64,000 nt of DNA from Aestuariispira ectoiniformans (GTDB lineage Bacteria > Pseudomonadota > Alphaproteobacteria > UBA8366 > Aestuariispiraceae), in NCBI RefSeq assembly GCF_025136295.1, contig NZ_CP062788.1, forward strand, positions 2,931,588 through 2,995,587, given 5' to 3'. The notes beneath the pieces were generated by a model. That model was not told the DNA's origin and did no database searches. It was given only the letters and a program-made list of their open reading frames with translations. Within the stretch, counting starts at the first letter, position 1. Every line of letters starts with the position of its first letter. This document shows, piece after piece, positions 34,818 to 44,205 of this stretch. A program made the translations under genes and the position numbers.

Positions 34818-35879
34818 CTATCGCTTCATTACTGCACAATAATGGCCGCCAGCCTTTATCTGCCTGCACAGGCGTTCGGCCTGTTTGTGATCGCTGATCG
34901 GCCCGGCCAGAAGTCGGGTGTAGACACCCTTCCCCGGTATATCGACACGTTTCCCCATATGACCAAGGCCCTGTAGTTCCGTGCGATATTTCTTCTGCAA
35001 CTGGGTCCAGCTCGGTTCCAGGTTTTCCGGATGTTTGTAAGACTCGAGATGGATCACGTAACCGCCGCCCGCAGGCGCCATGGCCATCTTATTTTCTTTT
35101 GGCTCAGTAGCGGGCTTCACCTCAGGTTTGGGCATGATTGCCTGCTTTTGCGTGGCCGCAGGCTTTTTAACCATTTCAGGCTTTTTTTCCATCTTCATAT
35201 TGCTGGGTACGATCTGTCCGACCACGGTATCGCCACGCTGATACCCGACGAGCATATTGCTGTTCACAGCACCACTTTTGGGATTGCTGTTGTCGAAGCG
35301 AACGGCATAACCGACTTTCGGCGCATAATAGAGCGAGATCACTTCCTGTTCCCGTCTCTTGCAGTCGACTTTGAACGTATCAAACTCACCTGCGGGAACT
35401 GTAACCTTCTGCTGCGATGCGACCTTGCAGGACCAATCGTATTCCCACGCATAGGGCGGCTTGTCCGTGTCCACTGTCGAGGTGAATGTCATCTGATTGC
35501 CAACTTCCAAAGGGAACATTTCGCCCTGAAGATTGCTGATAAGCCGCTTTCCCTGGCCATATGTTTTATTCTCCCACTCAACATTGGGGAGCAGAGGATT
35601 TCTGGGACGAACCTGACGGGCACCGGTTTCACTCACCATTATAACCCTGTCATCTTTCACGCCAGTCACACGCCAGACGACATCTGGCGAATCAAAGCGA
35701 AAACTGTCGCCAACCTGAAGTCCCGGATAAGTGCGACGCTGATCTTCGGTAAAATCATGTTGAGGCATCTCCTGCATTTCAGTTTTTGCCTGTTGGGGCG
35801 CCTGGCTGCTACAGGCCGCAACAGCAAGAGTTCCCGCCAAGGAGAAGCAAATCCCAACACCCCGAAATATCACCGCCAT
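34818..35879 (-). CDS. Lipoprotein with C-terminal SPOR domain
   Basis: The 353-residue protein has a lipoprotein signal (residues 1-23, lipobox V-A-A-C). The mature part has two repeated-looking segments built around GDSFRFDSPDVVWRV and VGNQMTFTSTVDTDK, then a proline/lysine-rich linker (near 225-270, rich in PKPEVKPATEP). The last 75 residues form a SPOR domain: YVIHLESYKHPENLEPSWTQL, VYTRLLAGPISDHKQAERLC. SPOR domains bind denuded peptidoglycan at division sites, so this is an envelope protein likely to act at the septum. It is divergent from the CHASE2 cyclase gene. Confidence 0.85.
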   Translation of the reverse strand: MAVIFRGVGICFSLAGTLAVAACSSQAPQQAKTEMQEMPQHDFTEDQRRTYPGLQVGDSFRFDSPDVVWRVTGVKDDRVIMVSETGARQVRPRNPLLPNVEWENKTYGQGKRLISNLQGEMFPLEVGNQMTFTSTVDTDKPPYAWEYDWSCKVASQQKVTVPAGEFDTFKVDCKRREQEVISLYYAPKVGYAVRFDNSNPKSGAVNSNMLVGYQRGDTVVGQIVPSNMKMEKKPEMVKKPAATQKQAIMPKPEVKPATEPKENKMAMAPAGGGYVIHLESYKHPENLEPSWTQLQKKYRTELQGLGHMGKRVDIPGKGVYTRLLAGPISDHKQAERLCRQIKAGGHYCAVMKR

Positions 35880-36085
35880 TTTCTCATCTCTCTAAAAAAT
35901 CCGCGTCCCTGATCCTATCGCCTTTTATCTCTTTGGAAATCCCCTTTGGGTTTTGTGTCACGGCTTTTTAACAGTTAGACAAGAGAAACACACCTAACCC
36001 TCTATCAAACAAGGTAAATTTGGGGCATTCTTGGTAAGTTCATCTGAACTCACCAAGACTTTGATGACGAGGCCCCGGGAAAGAC

Positions 36086-38362
36086 ATGGTTTCCCCCAGA
36101 CAAGTATTATCACTACGTCCCTTCACGCAGCACGCCGCCCGCTGGTGGTCCCGTGTCGGCATTCTCGTCGCCTCCGCGCTCATAATCCTGGCGGCGGCAA
36201 CGCGCCTGTGGGACCCTCTCCCGGTTGAAACCCTGCGCCTCAAGACCTTTGATTTCTACAACCGCCTGCTGCCACGCCCGCGACTGGAAAATTCGCCAGT
36301 TGTCATTGTCAACATCGACGAGAAAAGCCTCGTTGAATTCGGACAATGGCCATGGCCCCGCACCCGCGTGGCAAGACTGCTGGCATCTTTGCGCGATGCA
36401 GGCGCCGCCGTCGCCGGTTTTGATATCGTGTTTGCCGAAGAAGATCGCACCTCGCCGGATGCAATCGCCAATTCGCTACCGGGCCTGAACGCCCCGGTCA
36501 GGGAGAGCCTGCTTTCCCTGCCCAGCAATGACGAACGTCTGGCCCGCATCATGAAAACCTTTCGGACCGTATTGGGACAGGCCGCAGGGAAAGACGACAC
36601 GGGAGACCTCCCCGATGATGCCGCCTCGGCGACTTCGGTCAAAGGAATACGAACACTGGGGCCGGCCGGCAAAGAACCATCAGACTTTCTGTTCAGTCAT
36701 CCAAGCCTGATCGGAAACATACCGGTCCTTGAAGAGAATGCATTGGGCCGGGGTATCTTTTCCGTCGCCGACGAGGTGGATGGCGTCGTGAGGCGCGTCC
36801 CGGTCATCACAGACGTCGCGGGTGTCCTCAAGCCCGCCTTGACGTTGGAGATGCTACGCGTCGCCTTTGCGGGCAACAGTATCTTCCTCACCATGGACCA
36901 AGCCGGTCTTGTCGATGTCGGCCTGCAAACCTCAAGGGGCGATTTCCGGGTGCCTGTTGACGAGAAAGGACGTGTCTGGGTCTATTTCTCGGAGCCGGAC
37001 AATCTTTCTAAAGACAACAGCCACTTCTACATTTCCGCAGCCGACATCCTCAACAAAGAGGTGCCTCCCGAACGGCTGGCAGGAAAGCTTGTTCTTATAG
37101 GAACCAGTGCTGCAGGGCTTCTGGATATCCGGGCAACTCCGATTTCAGCCCGATTGCCGGGGGTCGAAGTACATGCAAACCTGCTCGAGACCATTCTGAC
37201 GCAGAACTTCATCCAGTATCCGCCTGAAATACGCGTCCTTGAACTGGCCATGATCATAATCCAGGGCGCGATCATGATCCTGCTGATCCCACGCATCGGG
37301 CCTGTCTGGACCTTGGCCGGACTTCTTTTGCTGGGCGGAAGCCTGATCGGGACAAGCTGGTATCTATTTGAAGAATACAAAATACTCGTCGACGTTACCT
37401 ATCCGGGTATCGTCGTCGCAATCCTTTTTGCGGTCCTGACTTTCACCAACTATGCACGCGATGCCGTGGAAAAGCGGCAGGTACGCAGTGCATTCAGCCA
37501 ATATCTGTCCCCTGACGTGGTCGAACAGCTGGCAAAACACCCGGAACAGCTCAAACTAGGCGGAGAAACGCGCTATATGACGTCCCTGTTTTGCGACGTC
37601 CGTGGATTCACGACAATTTCAGAACAGTTCAAGCAAGATCCGCAAGGCCTCACCAGCTTACTGAACCAGCTATTAACGCCTTTGACTGAAGCTATCCTTC
37701 GCAGGAATGGGACAATCGACAAATATATGGGCGATTGCGTCATGGCATTCTGGAACGCACCGCTTCTCGACCCGGACCAGGAAGCACATGCCTGTCAGGC
37801 GGCACTGGAAATGCTGCGTCAGTTAGACCAGGTGAATGAAACCCGTAGCGACGCCGAACCTCTGAAAATCGGGATCGGCATCAACAGCGGAGAATGCGTC
37901 GTCGGCAACATGGGGTCGGACCAACGCTTTGACTATTCCGTCATTGGCGACGCGGTGAACCTCGCCTCCCGGTTGGAAGGACAATCCAAAACCTATGGTG
38001 TGGATATTATCGTCGGCCCCGATACGGCCGCCGCCGTCACAGACAAATTCGCCCTTGCCGAACTCGACATGATTGCCGTCAAAGGCAAATCGGAGGCAGT
38101 AAAAATTTATGCACTTATTGGAAACTTCAATTCAATAACTCATGAACATTTCCAGGAGTTTACCAAAGAACACTCAGAGTTTCTCTCAGCCTACAGAGGG
38201 CAGAACTGGGCCTCGGCAAAAGAACATCTGCAAAATTGCCGACAACATCTTTCAGGACGTCTGGATGCCTATTATGACCTTATGGCTCAACGCATCAGCC
38301 TTTTTGAAACGACGCCACCGCCCTCCGACTGGAACGGTGTTTTCGAGGCAACCAGCAAATAG
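36086..38362 (+). CDS. CHASE2-domain adenylate cyclase
   Basis: The 758-residue membrane sensor has one N-terminal span (residues about 27-47), a large periplasmic CHASE2 domain (about 60-390; VVIVNIDEKSLVEFGQWPWPR is its hallmark start), three spans (about 392-465) and a class III cyclase domain (about 490-660). The metal aspartates (SLFCDVRGFTTIS; YMGDCVMAFW), the base-selecting lysine in TIDKYMGD and the transition-state pair in NLASRLEG are all present, so it should make cAMP. An 80-residue helical tail follows. The signal sensed by CHASE2 is unknown. It is a single gene, divergent from the SPOR lipoprotein gene. Confidence 0.94.
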   Translation: MVSPRQVLSLRPFTQHAARWWSRVGILVASALIILAAATRLWDPLPVETLRLKTFDFYNRLLPRPRLENSPVVIVNIDEKSLVEFGQWPWPRTRVARLLASLRDAGAAVAGFDIVFAEEDRTSPDAIANSLPGLNAPVRESLLSLPSNDERLARIMKTFRTVLGQAAGKDDTGDLPDDAASATSVKGIRTLGPAGKEPSDFLFSHPSLIGNIPVLEENALGRGIFSVADEVDGVVRRVPVITDVAGVLKPALTLEMLRVAFAGNSIFLTMDQAGLVDVGLQTSRGDFRVPVDEKGRVWVYFSEPDNLSKDNSHFYISAADILNKEVPPERLAGKLVLIGTSAAGLLDIRATPISARLPGVEVHANLLETILTQNFIQYPPEIRVLELAMIIIQGAIMILLIPRIGPVWTLAGLLLLGGSLIGTSWYLFEEYKILVDVTYPGIVVAILFAVLTFTNYARDAVEKRQVRSAFSQYLSPDVVEQLAKHPEQLKLGGETRYMTSLFCDVRGFTTISEQFKQDPQGLTSLLNQLLTPLTEAILRRNGTIDKYMGDCVMAFWNAPLLDPDQEAHACQAALEMLRQLDQVNETRSDAEPLKIGIGINSGECVVGNMGSDQRFDYSVIGDAVNLASRLEGQSKTYGVDIIVGPDTAAAVTDKFALAELDMIAVKGKSEAVKIYALIGNFNSITHEHFQEFTKEHSEFLSAYRGQNWASAKEHLQNCRQHLSGRLDAYYDLMAQRISLFETTPPPSDWNGVFEATSK

Positions 38363-38377
38363 CAGGTCCGATTGACG

Positions 38378-40291
38378 CTAGGCGTTCTGCAGCAATTCTT
38401 CAAAGTCGGTCAGCATCCCTTGAACCTGTTCGTCAAAAATCTGATAGAAGTACGTCAGGAAGGCCTGTCGTTTATCCTGCGGTAGCCTGCGAAGATAAAA
38501 ATAGCCGAACTGGACCATCAGCAGCACAGTGCCACTGTTCAACGCCTGTGCGGCGGCCTGATAGACATCGTCTTTTTCGTCCAGAACATCGCGTAAATCA
38601 TTGTAAAAGGAAAAGAAATCGCCTTTCCTGATCTTTTGGAAGTTGTCATGCCACCTCTCCACCGCCTGACGATAGTGACTTACCGTTTCAGGAATTGGAT
38701 AGTCACCAGCCCGATAATTCGTCAGCGCCTCATGCATTTCTGCGACGAGGGAAACGACTGACGAATCACTATCAGCCAACCGCACAAGGGTCGGCTGCAA
38801 GGGAATTGCACCCTCAATTTTTGCGCCGTCGCTGCAGTTGAAGAAGCGTGTTGCGGGATTCTGTGCAATCAGATTATGGAAGAATATCCGCGTGAACATG
38901 AACAAGGCATTGCTATAGACCTTTTCGCGGAAATTACCCGGAACCTCCTGGTCCATCGGCAACATTCCCAACCCGCTTTGCCAGAAAGAATCCTTCGATC
39001 GCAGATAGGTGGAATCGACGGAATGATGCTTTTCCTTGGTGATTGCCCCAAGATCCACCCCGAACAGATATATCCGCCCTGCCCTCATGCCCATGGCAAT
39101 CCGGCAGGCAAAATTCGCAACGGTCGCACCGGTATCCAGTGCCTTATGTTTACCGCAGAACAAAAGCGACGACGTCAACGACTGCCTGAACACAAAAGAA
39201 ACATGGTCAAATTCCGCCGGAATACGCGGGTCCACGGTCGGCGAGGCAATCAGGTGAATTCCGGAAAAGTCATGCCCGCCTTCCTTGTGGGATTGCACCG
39301 CTTTGTAAACAATCGGCAGGTTTTCCGTCTCACAATGGATATGCGGCTTGATCCCCGCACGCAAAAGCACGCCGAGTCCCGTCCCCGCGCTCATGATCAC
39401 GGCGTTGTCCTGATTGGCTTTTATAGCCTCAAGGGACTGGTCCACCGACGGCCCGCTTCCAACGATAAAGAAGGTTTTTCCACTTAGCGGACTGTCGCTA
39501 TCCAGATCATCAAATATGGAGAAGTCATGCTGCGCAAGATTTGCCCGCGCATGGCGGAACATCACACATTCGTCGTCGAAGAACCCTTCCGACATGGCAA
39601 GACTGGGCAACATATCCCGAAACAGGTCATGCGCCTTGTCCAGAACCGGGCTGCGGTAATGCTGGAAACCGTATGAGCCATCTATCAGGCCAAATTGCCG
39701 CCCCCGCAACGCCTTAAAGGCCGCATTCGCCAGAGTGACCGGGTCCCCGTCCACAATGAAATGAATGGCCCCGTTACGACGGTCCAGCGCCTCGAATATC
39801 GGTGTCCAATCCTGCACCGTCATGCTGAGCGCCAGGAACTCCCAGAATTGTTCCACCACGATCAGGTCACGGAAATCCAGCGCCTCGATCAGCCTTGGCA
39901 GATGAAGTCCCATCCCCACGCCAAAGCTCAGCAAATAGCCTGCGTCCAGGTCCTCCAGGCTGTTCGCCTGTTCATTGTCTGTCGCCCCAAATTTTTCAAA
40001 GACCTTTTGGTATAGCTCTTCTTCACGATTGAGGTAGACGCTGCCGAACATGGGTGGCTGAACATAGAACCTCGACGGTTTCCCCAGGTATTGCGCAACC
40101 TGATGATCGCTATAGGCGGCGGCACTGCCCTGATAGAACAGGCTGTGACCGAGATTGATATTCAGATCCTCTCCCGCCCCATGCAGCAGCCCGTCCGGCA
40201 GTTCTACGCCCTGCAGATGGTCAGCAATTCGATTGTGACCAAAGCGGCGCAGTTGGGACAGATTGCTTGAAAAATGATCTTTGGAGGGCAC
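38378..40291 (-). CDS. Motility accessory factor-like protein (Maf/DUF115, 6-hydroxymethylpterin-fold domain)
   Basis: The 637-residue protein matches the Maf/DUF115 family. The core block is FFIVGSGPSVDQSLEAIKANQDNAVIMSAGTGLGVLLRAGIKPHI (about 268-312), the DUF115 nucleotide-sugar site, followed by SFVFRQSLTSSLLF and YLFGVDLGAI. The N-terminal third (LSFGVGMGLHLPRLIEALDFRDLIVVE) is the accompanying region. Maf proteins transfer pseudaminic or legionaminic acid to flagellin and are normally next to flagellin or sugar-synthesis genes; here they are absent, so the acceptor is unknown. Length is usual for the family. It is convergent with the CHASE2 cyclase gene (15 bp). Confidence 0.85.
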   Translation of the reverse strand: MPSKDHFSSNLSQLRRFGHNRIADHLQGVELPDGLLHGAGEDLNINLGHSLFYQGSAAAYSDHQVAQYLGKPSRFYVQPPMFGSVYLNREEELYQKVFEKFGATDNEQANSLEDLDAGYLLSFGVGMGLHLPRLIEALDFRDLIVVEQFWEFLALSMTVQDWTPIFEALDRRNGAIHFIVDGDPVTLANAAFKALRGRQFGLIDGSYGFQHYRSPVLDKAHDLFRDMLPSLAMSEGFFDDECVMFRHARANLAQHDFSIFDDLDSDSPLSGKTFFIVGSGPSVDQSLEAIKANQDNAVIMSAGTGLGVLLRAGIKPHIHCETENLPIVYKAVQSHKEGGHDFSGIHLIASPTVDPRIPAEFDHVSFVFRQSLTSSLLFCGKHKALDTGATVANFACRIAMGMRAGRIYLFGVDLGAITKEKHHSVDSTYLRSKDSFWQSGLGMLPMDQEVPGNFREKVYSNALFMFTRIFFHNLIAQNPATRFFNCSDGAKIEGAIPLQPTLVRLADSDSSVVSLVAEMHEALTNYRAGDYPIPETVSHYRQAVERWHDNFQKIRKGDFFSFYNDLRDVLDEKDDVYQAAAQALNSGTVLLMVQFGYFYLRRLPQDKRQAFLTYFYQIFDEQVQGMLTDFEELLQNA

Positions 40292-40416
40292 AGGTTTCGG
40301 CTCCTTACCTCGAGATGTGAGGCGGTATTGTAGGCTTAATACTGCTCATATCCTGCCTCTGGCAGCCCATAAAATCAATATTTCTCAGCCTGTTACAAAA
40401 TCATGAAAAAAGAATA

Positions 40417-40446
40417 TTGACTCAGAACCCATGCCGTTTTCATACT
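40417..40446 (+). promoter_or_regulatory. Candidate promoter of the hut operon
   Basis: TTGACT (40417-40422) and CATACT (40441-40446) are spaced 18 bp apart. The -10 overlaps the HutC-type palindrome, so a bound repressor would block polymerase. Confidence 0.5.
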
Positions 40447-40459
40447 TGTATATACAAGT
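40444..40459. promoter_or_regulatory. HutC-type operator, perfect 16-bp palindrome
   Basis: ACTTGTATATACAAGT is a perfect dyad with the TGTATATACA core known for HutC of the GntR/HutC family. It lies 22 bp before the GTG of the binding-protein gene and overlaps the candidate -10. Because hutC is in the same operon, autorepression is expected, relieved by urocanate in characterised systems. Confidence 0.82.
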
Positions 40460-40480
40460 TGCAATTTGGGAGAATGTGCC

Positions 40481-41629
40481 GTGAAAAATATGACAAGCAA
40501 ATTGGCCGCCTTGGCCATACTGGGAGCCGTAACCGCCACGCCCGCCTGGGCCGACAGCGTCAAAATTGGCATGAACGTGCCGCAAACCGGATTCGCCGCC
40601 GCAGACGGAAACTCTGCCCTGATCGGCGCGCAATTGGCTGTGGAACAGGCCAACGCACAGGGTGGTATCAATGGCAAGCAAGTGGAACTGGTTGTCTACG
40701 ACGATCAGGCTTCCCCGAAAGAAGCAGTGCCGATTGCCAACAAGCTGATCGAAAAGGACGGGGTTGTTGCAGCAGTTTCCGGAAGCTATTCCGGTGCGAC
40801 GCGCGCCGCAGCCGGTATTTTCCAGGCCGCTGGCGTCCCCTACATTTCCGCTTATGCAATTCACCCCGACATTACCCGCTCCGGCGACTATGTCTTCCGA
40901 ACTTCCTTCATGGGCGAGGTCCAGGGACATGCCGGTGCCAAGCTGATCGGCGACACGCTGGGCAAAAAGCGTGTTGTCCTGATCACGCTGAAAAATGACT
41001 TCGGCAAATCCCTGGCCGCCGGTTTCAAGGAAAAGGCCGCGGATTTCGGAATCGAAATCGTCAACGAATACGAATATTCCATCAAGGACCGTCAGTTCGG
41101 CCCGATCGTCAGCCGGGTGCGCGCTGACAACCCGGACGCCATCTATGCCTCGGGTTATTTCTTCACCGCCGGTCCGTTGGTCTCGCAGCTGCGTGCCGCA
41201 GGTGTCGAAGCGCCGGTTATCGGTCAGGAAGGCTACGACTCGCAGAAGTTCATTGAAATCGCAAAAGATGCTGCGGAAGGCGTGATCATCACCACCTCCC
41301 TCGATCGCGATTCCAAGTCCGAAGAAACAAAGTCCTTCATTCGCGAGTTCCAGAAAAAGGCTGGTTACGAAGCGGATATGGTGGGGGCTTCCGGCCATAC
41401 TGCCGTCAAGGTCCTGATTGACGCCATGCGCCGTGCAGGTACGGACGACAAAGCTGCGATCCGCGATGCTATCGCCAGTGCAAAGGTAACTGCATCCACG
41501 GGCACCATCACCTTCAACAAACTGGGTGAAGTCCGCAAAGACGTGCAGGTTCAGATCGTGAAAGGTGGGCAGTGGCATCACCATTCCACAATCAGCGATG
41601 AAAAGCTGCTGGCTCCGCCGGCTGAATAA
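40481..41629 (+). CDS. LIV-type ABC transporter binding protein, hut operon
   Basis: The 382-residue precursor starts at GTG 40481, 7 bases after a GGGAGA site, and carries a signal peptide ending PAWA. The mature part is a Leu/Ile/Val-binding fold: VKIGMNVPQTGFAAADGNSALIGAQLAVEQANAQGG, VSGSYSGATRAAAGIF (ligand serines and threonines), YVFRTSFMG and the C-terminal hinge. In this operon it should bind histidine, urocanate or a relative, since the transporter genes sit between the HutC operator and the histidine-breakdown genes. Ligand is inferred from context only. A hairpin follows the stop. Confidence 0.88.
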   Translation: MKNMTSKLAALAILGAVTATPAWADSVKIGMNVPQTGFAAADGNSALIGAQLAVEQANAQGGINGKQVELVVYDDQASPKEAVPIANKLIEKDGVVAAVSGSYSGATRAAAGIFQAAGVPYISAYAIHPDITRSGDYVFRTSFMGEVQGHAGAKLIGDTLGKKRVVLITLKNDFGKSLAAGFKEKAADFGIEIVNEYEYSIKDRQFGPIVSRVRADNPDAIYASGYFFTAGPLVSQLRAAGVEAPVIGQEGYDSQKFIEIAKDAAEGVIITTSLDRDSKSEETKSFIREFQKKAGYEADMVGASGHTAVKVLIDAMRRAGTDDKAAIRDAIASAKVTASTGTITFNKLGEVRKDVQVQIVKGGQWHHHSTISDEKLLAPPAE

Positions 41630-41639
41630 TCAAGGCTTG

Positions 41640-41685
41640 AGGGGCCTGACATAACATCGGGTCCCTCCCTTCAGTTTCTTTTTTG
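41640..41685 (+). terminator. Weak hairpin between binding-protein and permease genes of hut operon
   Basis: AGGGGCCTG (41640-41648) pairs with CGGGTCCCT (41658-41666) with two G-U pairs, followed by a T-rich tract to 41685. Probably partial termination or mRNA end protection that raises binding protein over permease. Confidence 0.5.
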
Positions 41686-41690
41686 GCGGG

Positions 41691-42566
41691 ATGTTTCAAA
41701 CCATCATGTTGTATCTTGAATTATTCACACAAGGGCTTGTACAGGGTAGCATTTATGCCCTGATCGCGGTGGGCCTGACACTGGTATACGGCCTGCTCCG
41801 TATCCTTCACGTCGCCCATGCCGGCCTCTTCACTTTGGGAGGATACCTCGGTGTCCTGATTACCAACCAGACGGGCAGTCTGGGCCTTGCACTGGTCGTG
41901 TCGATGATCGTCGTCGGCGTATTGGGCATGGCTATTTATCGCCTTTGCTATCAACCCATTCTTGATAAACCGCCTTATGTCGCACTGATTGCTTCCATTG
42001 GTCTTTTCATCGCCATGGAAGAAATCTACCGCATTGTCTTCGGTCCGTTCGGTATTTCCTACGAAAACCCGCCGCTGCAAGACAGCCTGCCGATTGCCGG
42101 TATGTATATCAAATCCGGTGAGGCCGTTACGGCGATTGGCGCTCTGGCGCTGATCGGTATCCTCGCCCTTTTGGCGACCAAGACACGATTCGGAACCGCC
42201 TGGCGCGCCACGGTCACCGATCCGGAAATGGCAGAAAGCTTCGGTATCAACCCGGTCAAAGTCCGCTATATGAACTTCTTCATCGGTTCCGCCCTGGCGG
42301 GTGCTGCCGGTGTCATGGTTGCACTGCTGAATAACCTGGTCGAGCCGACCATGGGGTCCGTCCCAAGTTACAAGGCGCTCGCGATTATCGTTTTGGGAGG
42401 CTTGGGAGACGTACGTGGCACACTGATTGCCGCCCTGGCATTGGGTGTCGTGGAGGCCTTCGGGACAATCTACCTGGGTGATTTTCTCGATCGTGACGCA
42501 ATTGCCTTCGCCTTCCTTATCCTGGTTCTCATGATCCGGCCTCAGGGCCTGTTCGGGAGGGCATGA
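41691..42566 (+). CDS. LIV-type ABC permease LivH-like, hut operon
   Basis: A 291-residue inner-membrane permease with about eight spans. LFTQGLVQGSIYALIAVGLTLVYGLLRILHVAHAGLFTLGGYLGVLI is the LivH start, and FFIGSALAGAAGVMVALLNNLVEPTMG carries the coupling helix; the end GVVEAFGTIYLG...IRPQGLFGRA is typical. It pairs with the LivM-like subunit as a heterodimer. ATG 41691 or 41706 could be the start. It overlaps the next gene by 4 bp. Confidence 0.92.
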   Translation: MFQTIMLYLELFTQGLVQGSIYALIAVGLTLVYGLLRILHVAHAGLFTLGGYLGVLITNQTGSLGLALVVSMIVVGVLGMAIYRLCYQPILDKPPYVALIASIGLFIAMEEIYRIVFGPFGISYENPPLQDSLPIAGMYIKSGEAVTAIGALALIGILALLATKTRFGTAWRATVTDPEMAESFGINPVKVRYMNFFIGSALAGAAGVMVALLNNLVEPTMGSVPSYKALAIIVLGGLGDVRGTLIAALALGVVEAFGTIYLGDFLDRDAIAFAFLILVLMIRPQGLFGRA

Positions 42567-43444
42567 CCATGTTTGAAATCGGTGCTTACGAACTGACCCT
42601 TATCACCACCATGGGCATTGCGGTCACCTTCGCACTCAGCCTGAACCTGATTACAGGCTTCTGCGGGCAGATCAGCCTGGGCCACGCCGCATTCTACGGC
42701 GTCGGGGCCTATACCTCCGCCATGTTGACAAAGGCTGGCATCCCCTTCCCCCTGGCAATCATCGGCGCAGCCGCGATGGCCAGCATCATTGGTGTCATCG
42801 TCGGCCTGGCCTCGCTGCGTGTCCGTCATGACTTCCTCGCTATCACGACAATGGGCGTCGGCTTCCTTTTCCTTGGAATAGTCCGAACCTGGGACTTCCT
42901 TGGTGCCGAAATGGGGATTGCAGGTATCCCCGGCAGCGGCCTGGACAAATCGGGCTATGCAATCCTCGTGATTGTCATTGCCGTCGTGGTCGCCCTGTTC
43001 AGCCTCTATGTCAAACGCTCCTGGATGGGTTATGTCTTCGACGCAATCGCCGACGATGAAGATACCGCCCGCGTTATCGGTATTGACGTTGCCCGTTACA
43101 AACTGGCCGCTTTTGCCATGGGAACCGCACTGGCGGGCGTCGCCGGTGCCCTCTACACCCATCAGGTACGCTTTATCGACCCGGCAAGTTTCAGCTTCGT
43201 CGAATCCATCACAGTGCTGTCCATGGTTGTCATTGGCGGCATCGGTTCAGTCTGGGGCGTTATTTTCGCCGCTGGGGTATTGAGTGTACTGCCACAGTGG
43301 TTCCAGTTCATTGATGACTTCAAGCTGCTTGTTTACGGCGCGCTCCTCTTCGCCGTCATGCGTTTCAGCCCCGGCGGCGTTGCCGGCATGGTCAAAGCCC
43401 TGCGCGGCGACAAAAAGAACACCAAGAAGGAGGCAGCCGCATGA
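42563..43444 (+). CDS. LIV-type ABC permease LivM-like, hut operon
   Basis: A 293-residue permease with about nine spans: LSLNLITGFCGQISLGHAAFYGVGAYTSAML is the LivM signature start, and the coupling loop is DDEDTARVIGIDVARYKLAAFAMG. SVWGVIFAAGVLSVLPQWF and RFSPGGVAGM form the end. It completes the translocation channel with the LivH-like subunit. Both ends overlap neighbours by 4 bp. Confidence 0.92.
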   Translation: MTMFEIGAYELTLITTMGIAVTFALSLNLITGFCGQISLGHAAFYGVGAYTSAMLTKAGIPFPLAIIGAAAMASIIGVIVGLASLRVRHDFLAITTMGVGFLFLGIVRTWDFLGAEMGIAGIPGSGLDKSGYAILVIVIAVVVALFSLYVKRSWMGYVFDAIADDEDTARVIGIDVARYKLAAFAMGTALAGVAGALYTHQVRFIDPASFSFVESITVLSMVVIGGIGSVWGVIFAAGVLSVLPQWFQFIDDFKLLVYGALLFAVMRFSPGGVAGMVKALRGDKKNTKKEAAA

Positions 43445-44205
43445 GCACGCTCCTCTCCGTCAAGAACGTAACGGTCCGCTTTGGTGGCATCTGCGCCGTC
43501 GACAGCGTTTCCTTCGATGTGAACCAAGGTGAACTCCTTGGTTTCATCGGGCCAAACGGTGCGGGCAAGACGACGATGATGCGCACCATTACCGGTGTAG
43601 TCACCCCGGACGAAGGCAGCATCATGCTCCGCGATAAGGAGTTGATCGGCCTGAAAACCCACGAGCGGGTCCGGCTGGGCATGGGATTGTCCCAGCAGAT
43701 CGTCAAACCGTTCCGCAATATGACCGTTCTGGACAATATTGCCCTGGCGGCGGGTGCGGCCAAAACGAAAGCGCCACTTTCCGCACTCTTCACCCGTCAC
43801 AAGGACGAAGAACGCGAGAAAGCCCGCGCCCTGCTGCAAACCGTCGGGATTGCCGAGGCCGCGGATGCCGATCCGTCCAACCTGCCTTTGGGCTTTCTGA
43901 AACGCCTGGAGGTAGCTCGCGCCATGGCCCTTAAACCGGACCTCCTGTTACTGGACGAGCCGCTTGCCGGTCTCAACCATGCAGAGGCACAGAAACTTGC
44001 GGACACGATCCAGGCCATCAACAAAGGCGGAACGACAATCATTCTGATTGAACATAACCTGGGCGAAGTCATGCGGATTTGTAACCGGCTGGTTGTTCAG
44101 GACAACGGCCGGAAAATCGGCGATGGCGCACCTGAAGACGTAATGTCGGACCCCATCGTTCGTTCAGCCTATCTCGGTGAGGAGGTCGACCATGCTGCAG
44201 CTTAA
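43441..44205 (+). CDS. LIV-type ABC ATPase LivG-like, hut operon
   Basis: The 254-residue ATPase has Walker A GPNGAGKTTMM, Walker B LLLDEPLAGLN and a switch histidine in IILIEHNLGEVM. The ABC signature is unusual for the family: LPLGFLKRLEVARAM, with F-L in place of the common Q-Q after glycine. It energises uptake with the LivF-like subunit. It overlaps the LivF-like gene by 14 bp. Confidence 0.93.
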   Translation: MSTLLSVKNVTVRFGGICAVDSVSFDVNQGELLGFIGPNGAGKTTMMRTITGVVTPDEGSIMLRDKELIGLKTHERVRLGMGLSQQIVKPFRNMTVLDNIALAAGAAKTKAPLSALFTRHKDEEREKARALLQTVGIAEAADADPSNLPLGFLKRLEVARAMALKPDLLLLDEPLAGLNHAEAQKLADTIQAINKGGTTIILIEHNLGEVMRICNRLVVQDNGRKIGDGAPEDVMSDPIVRSAYLGEEVDHAAA

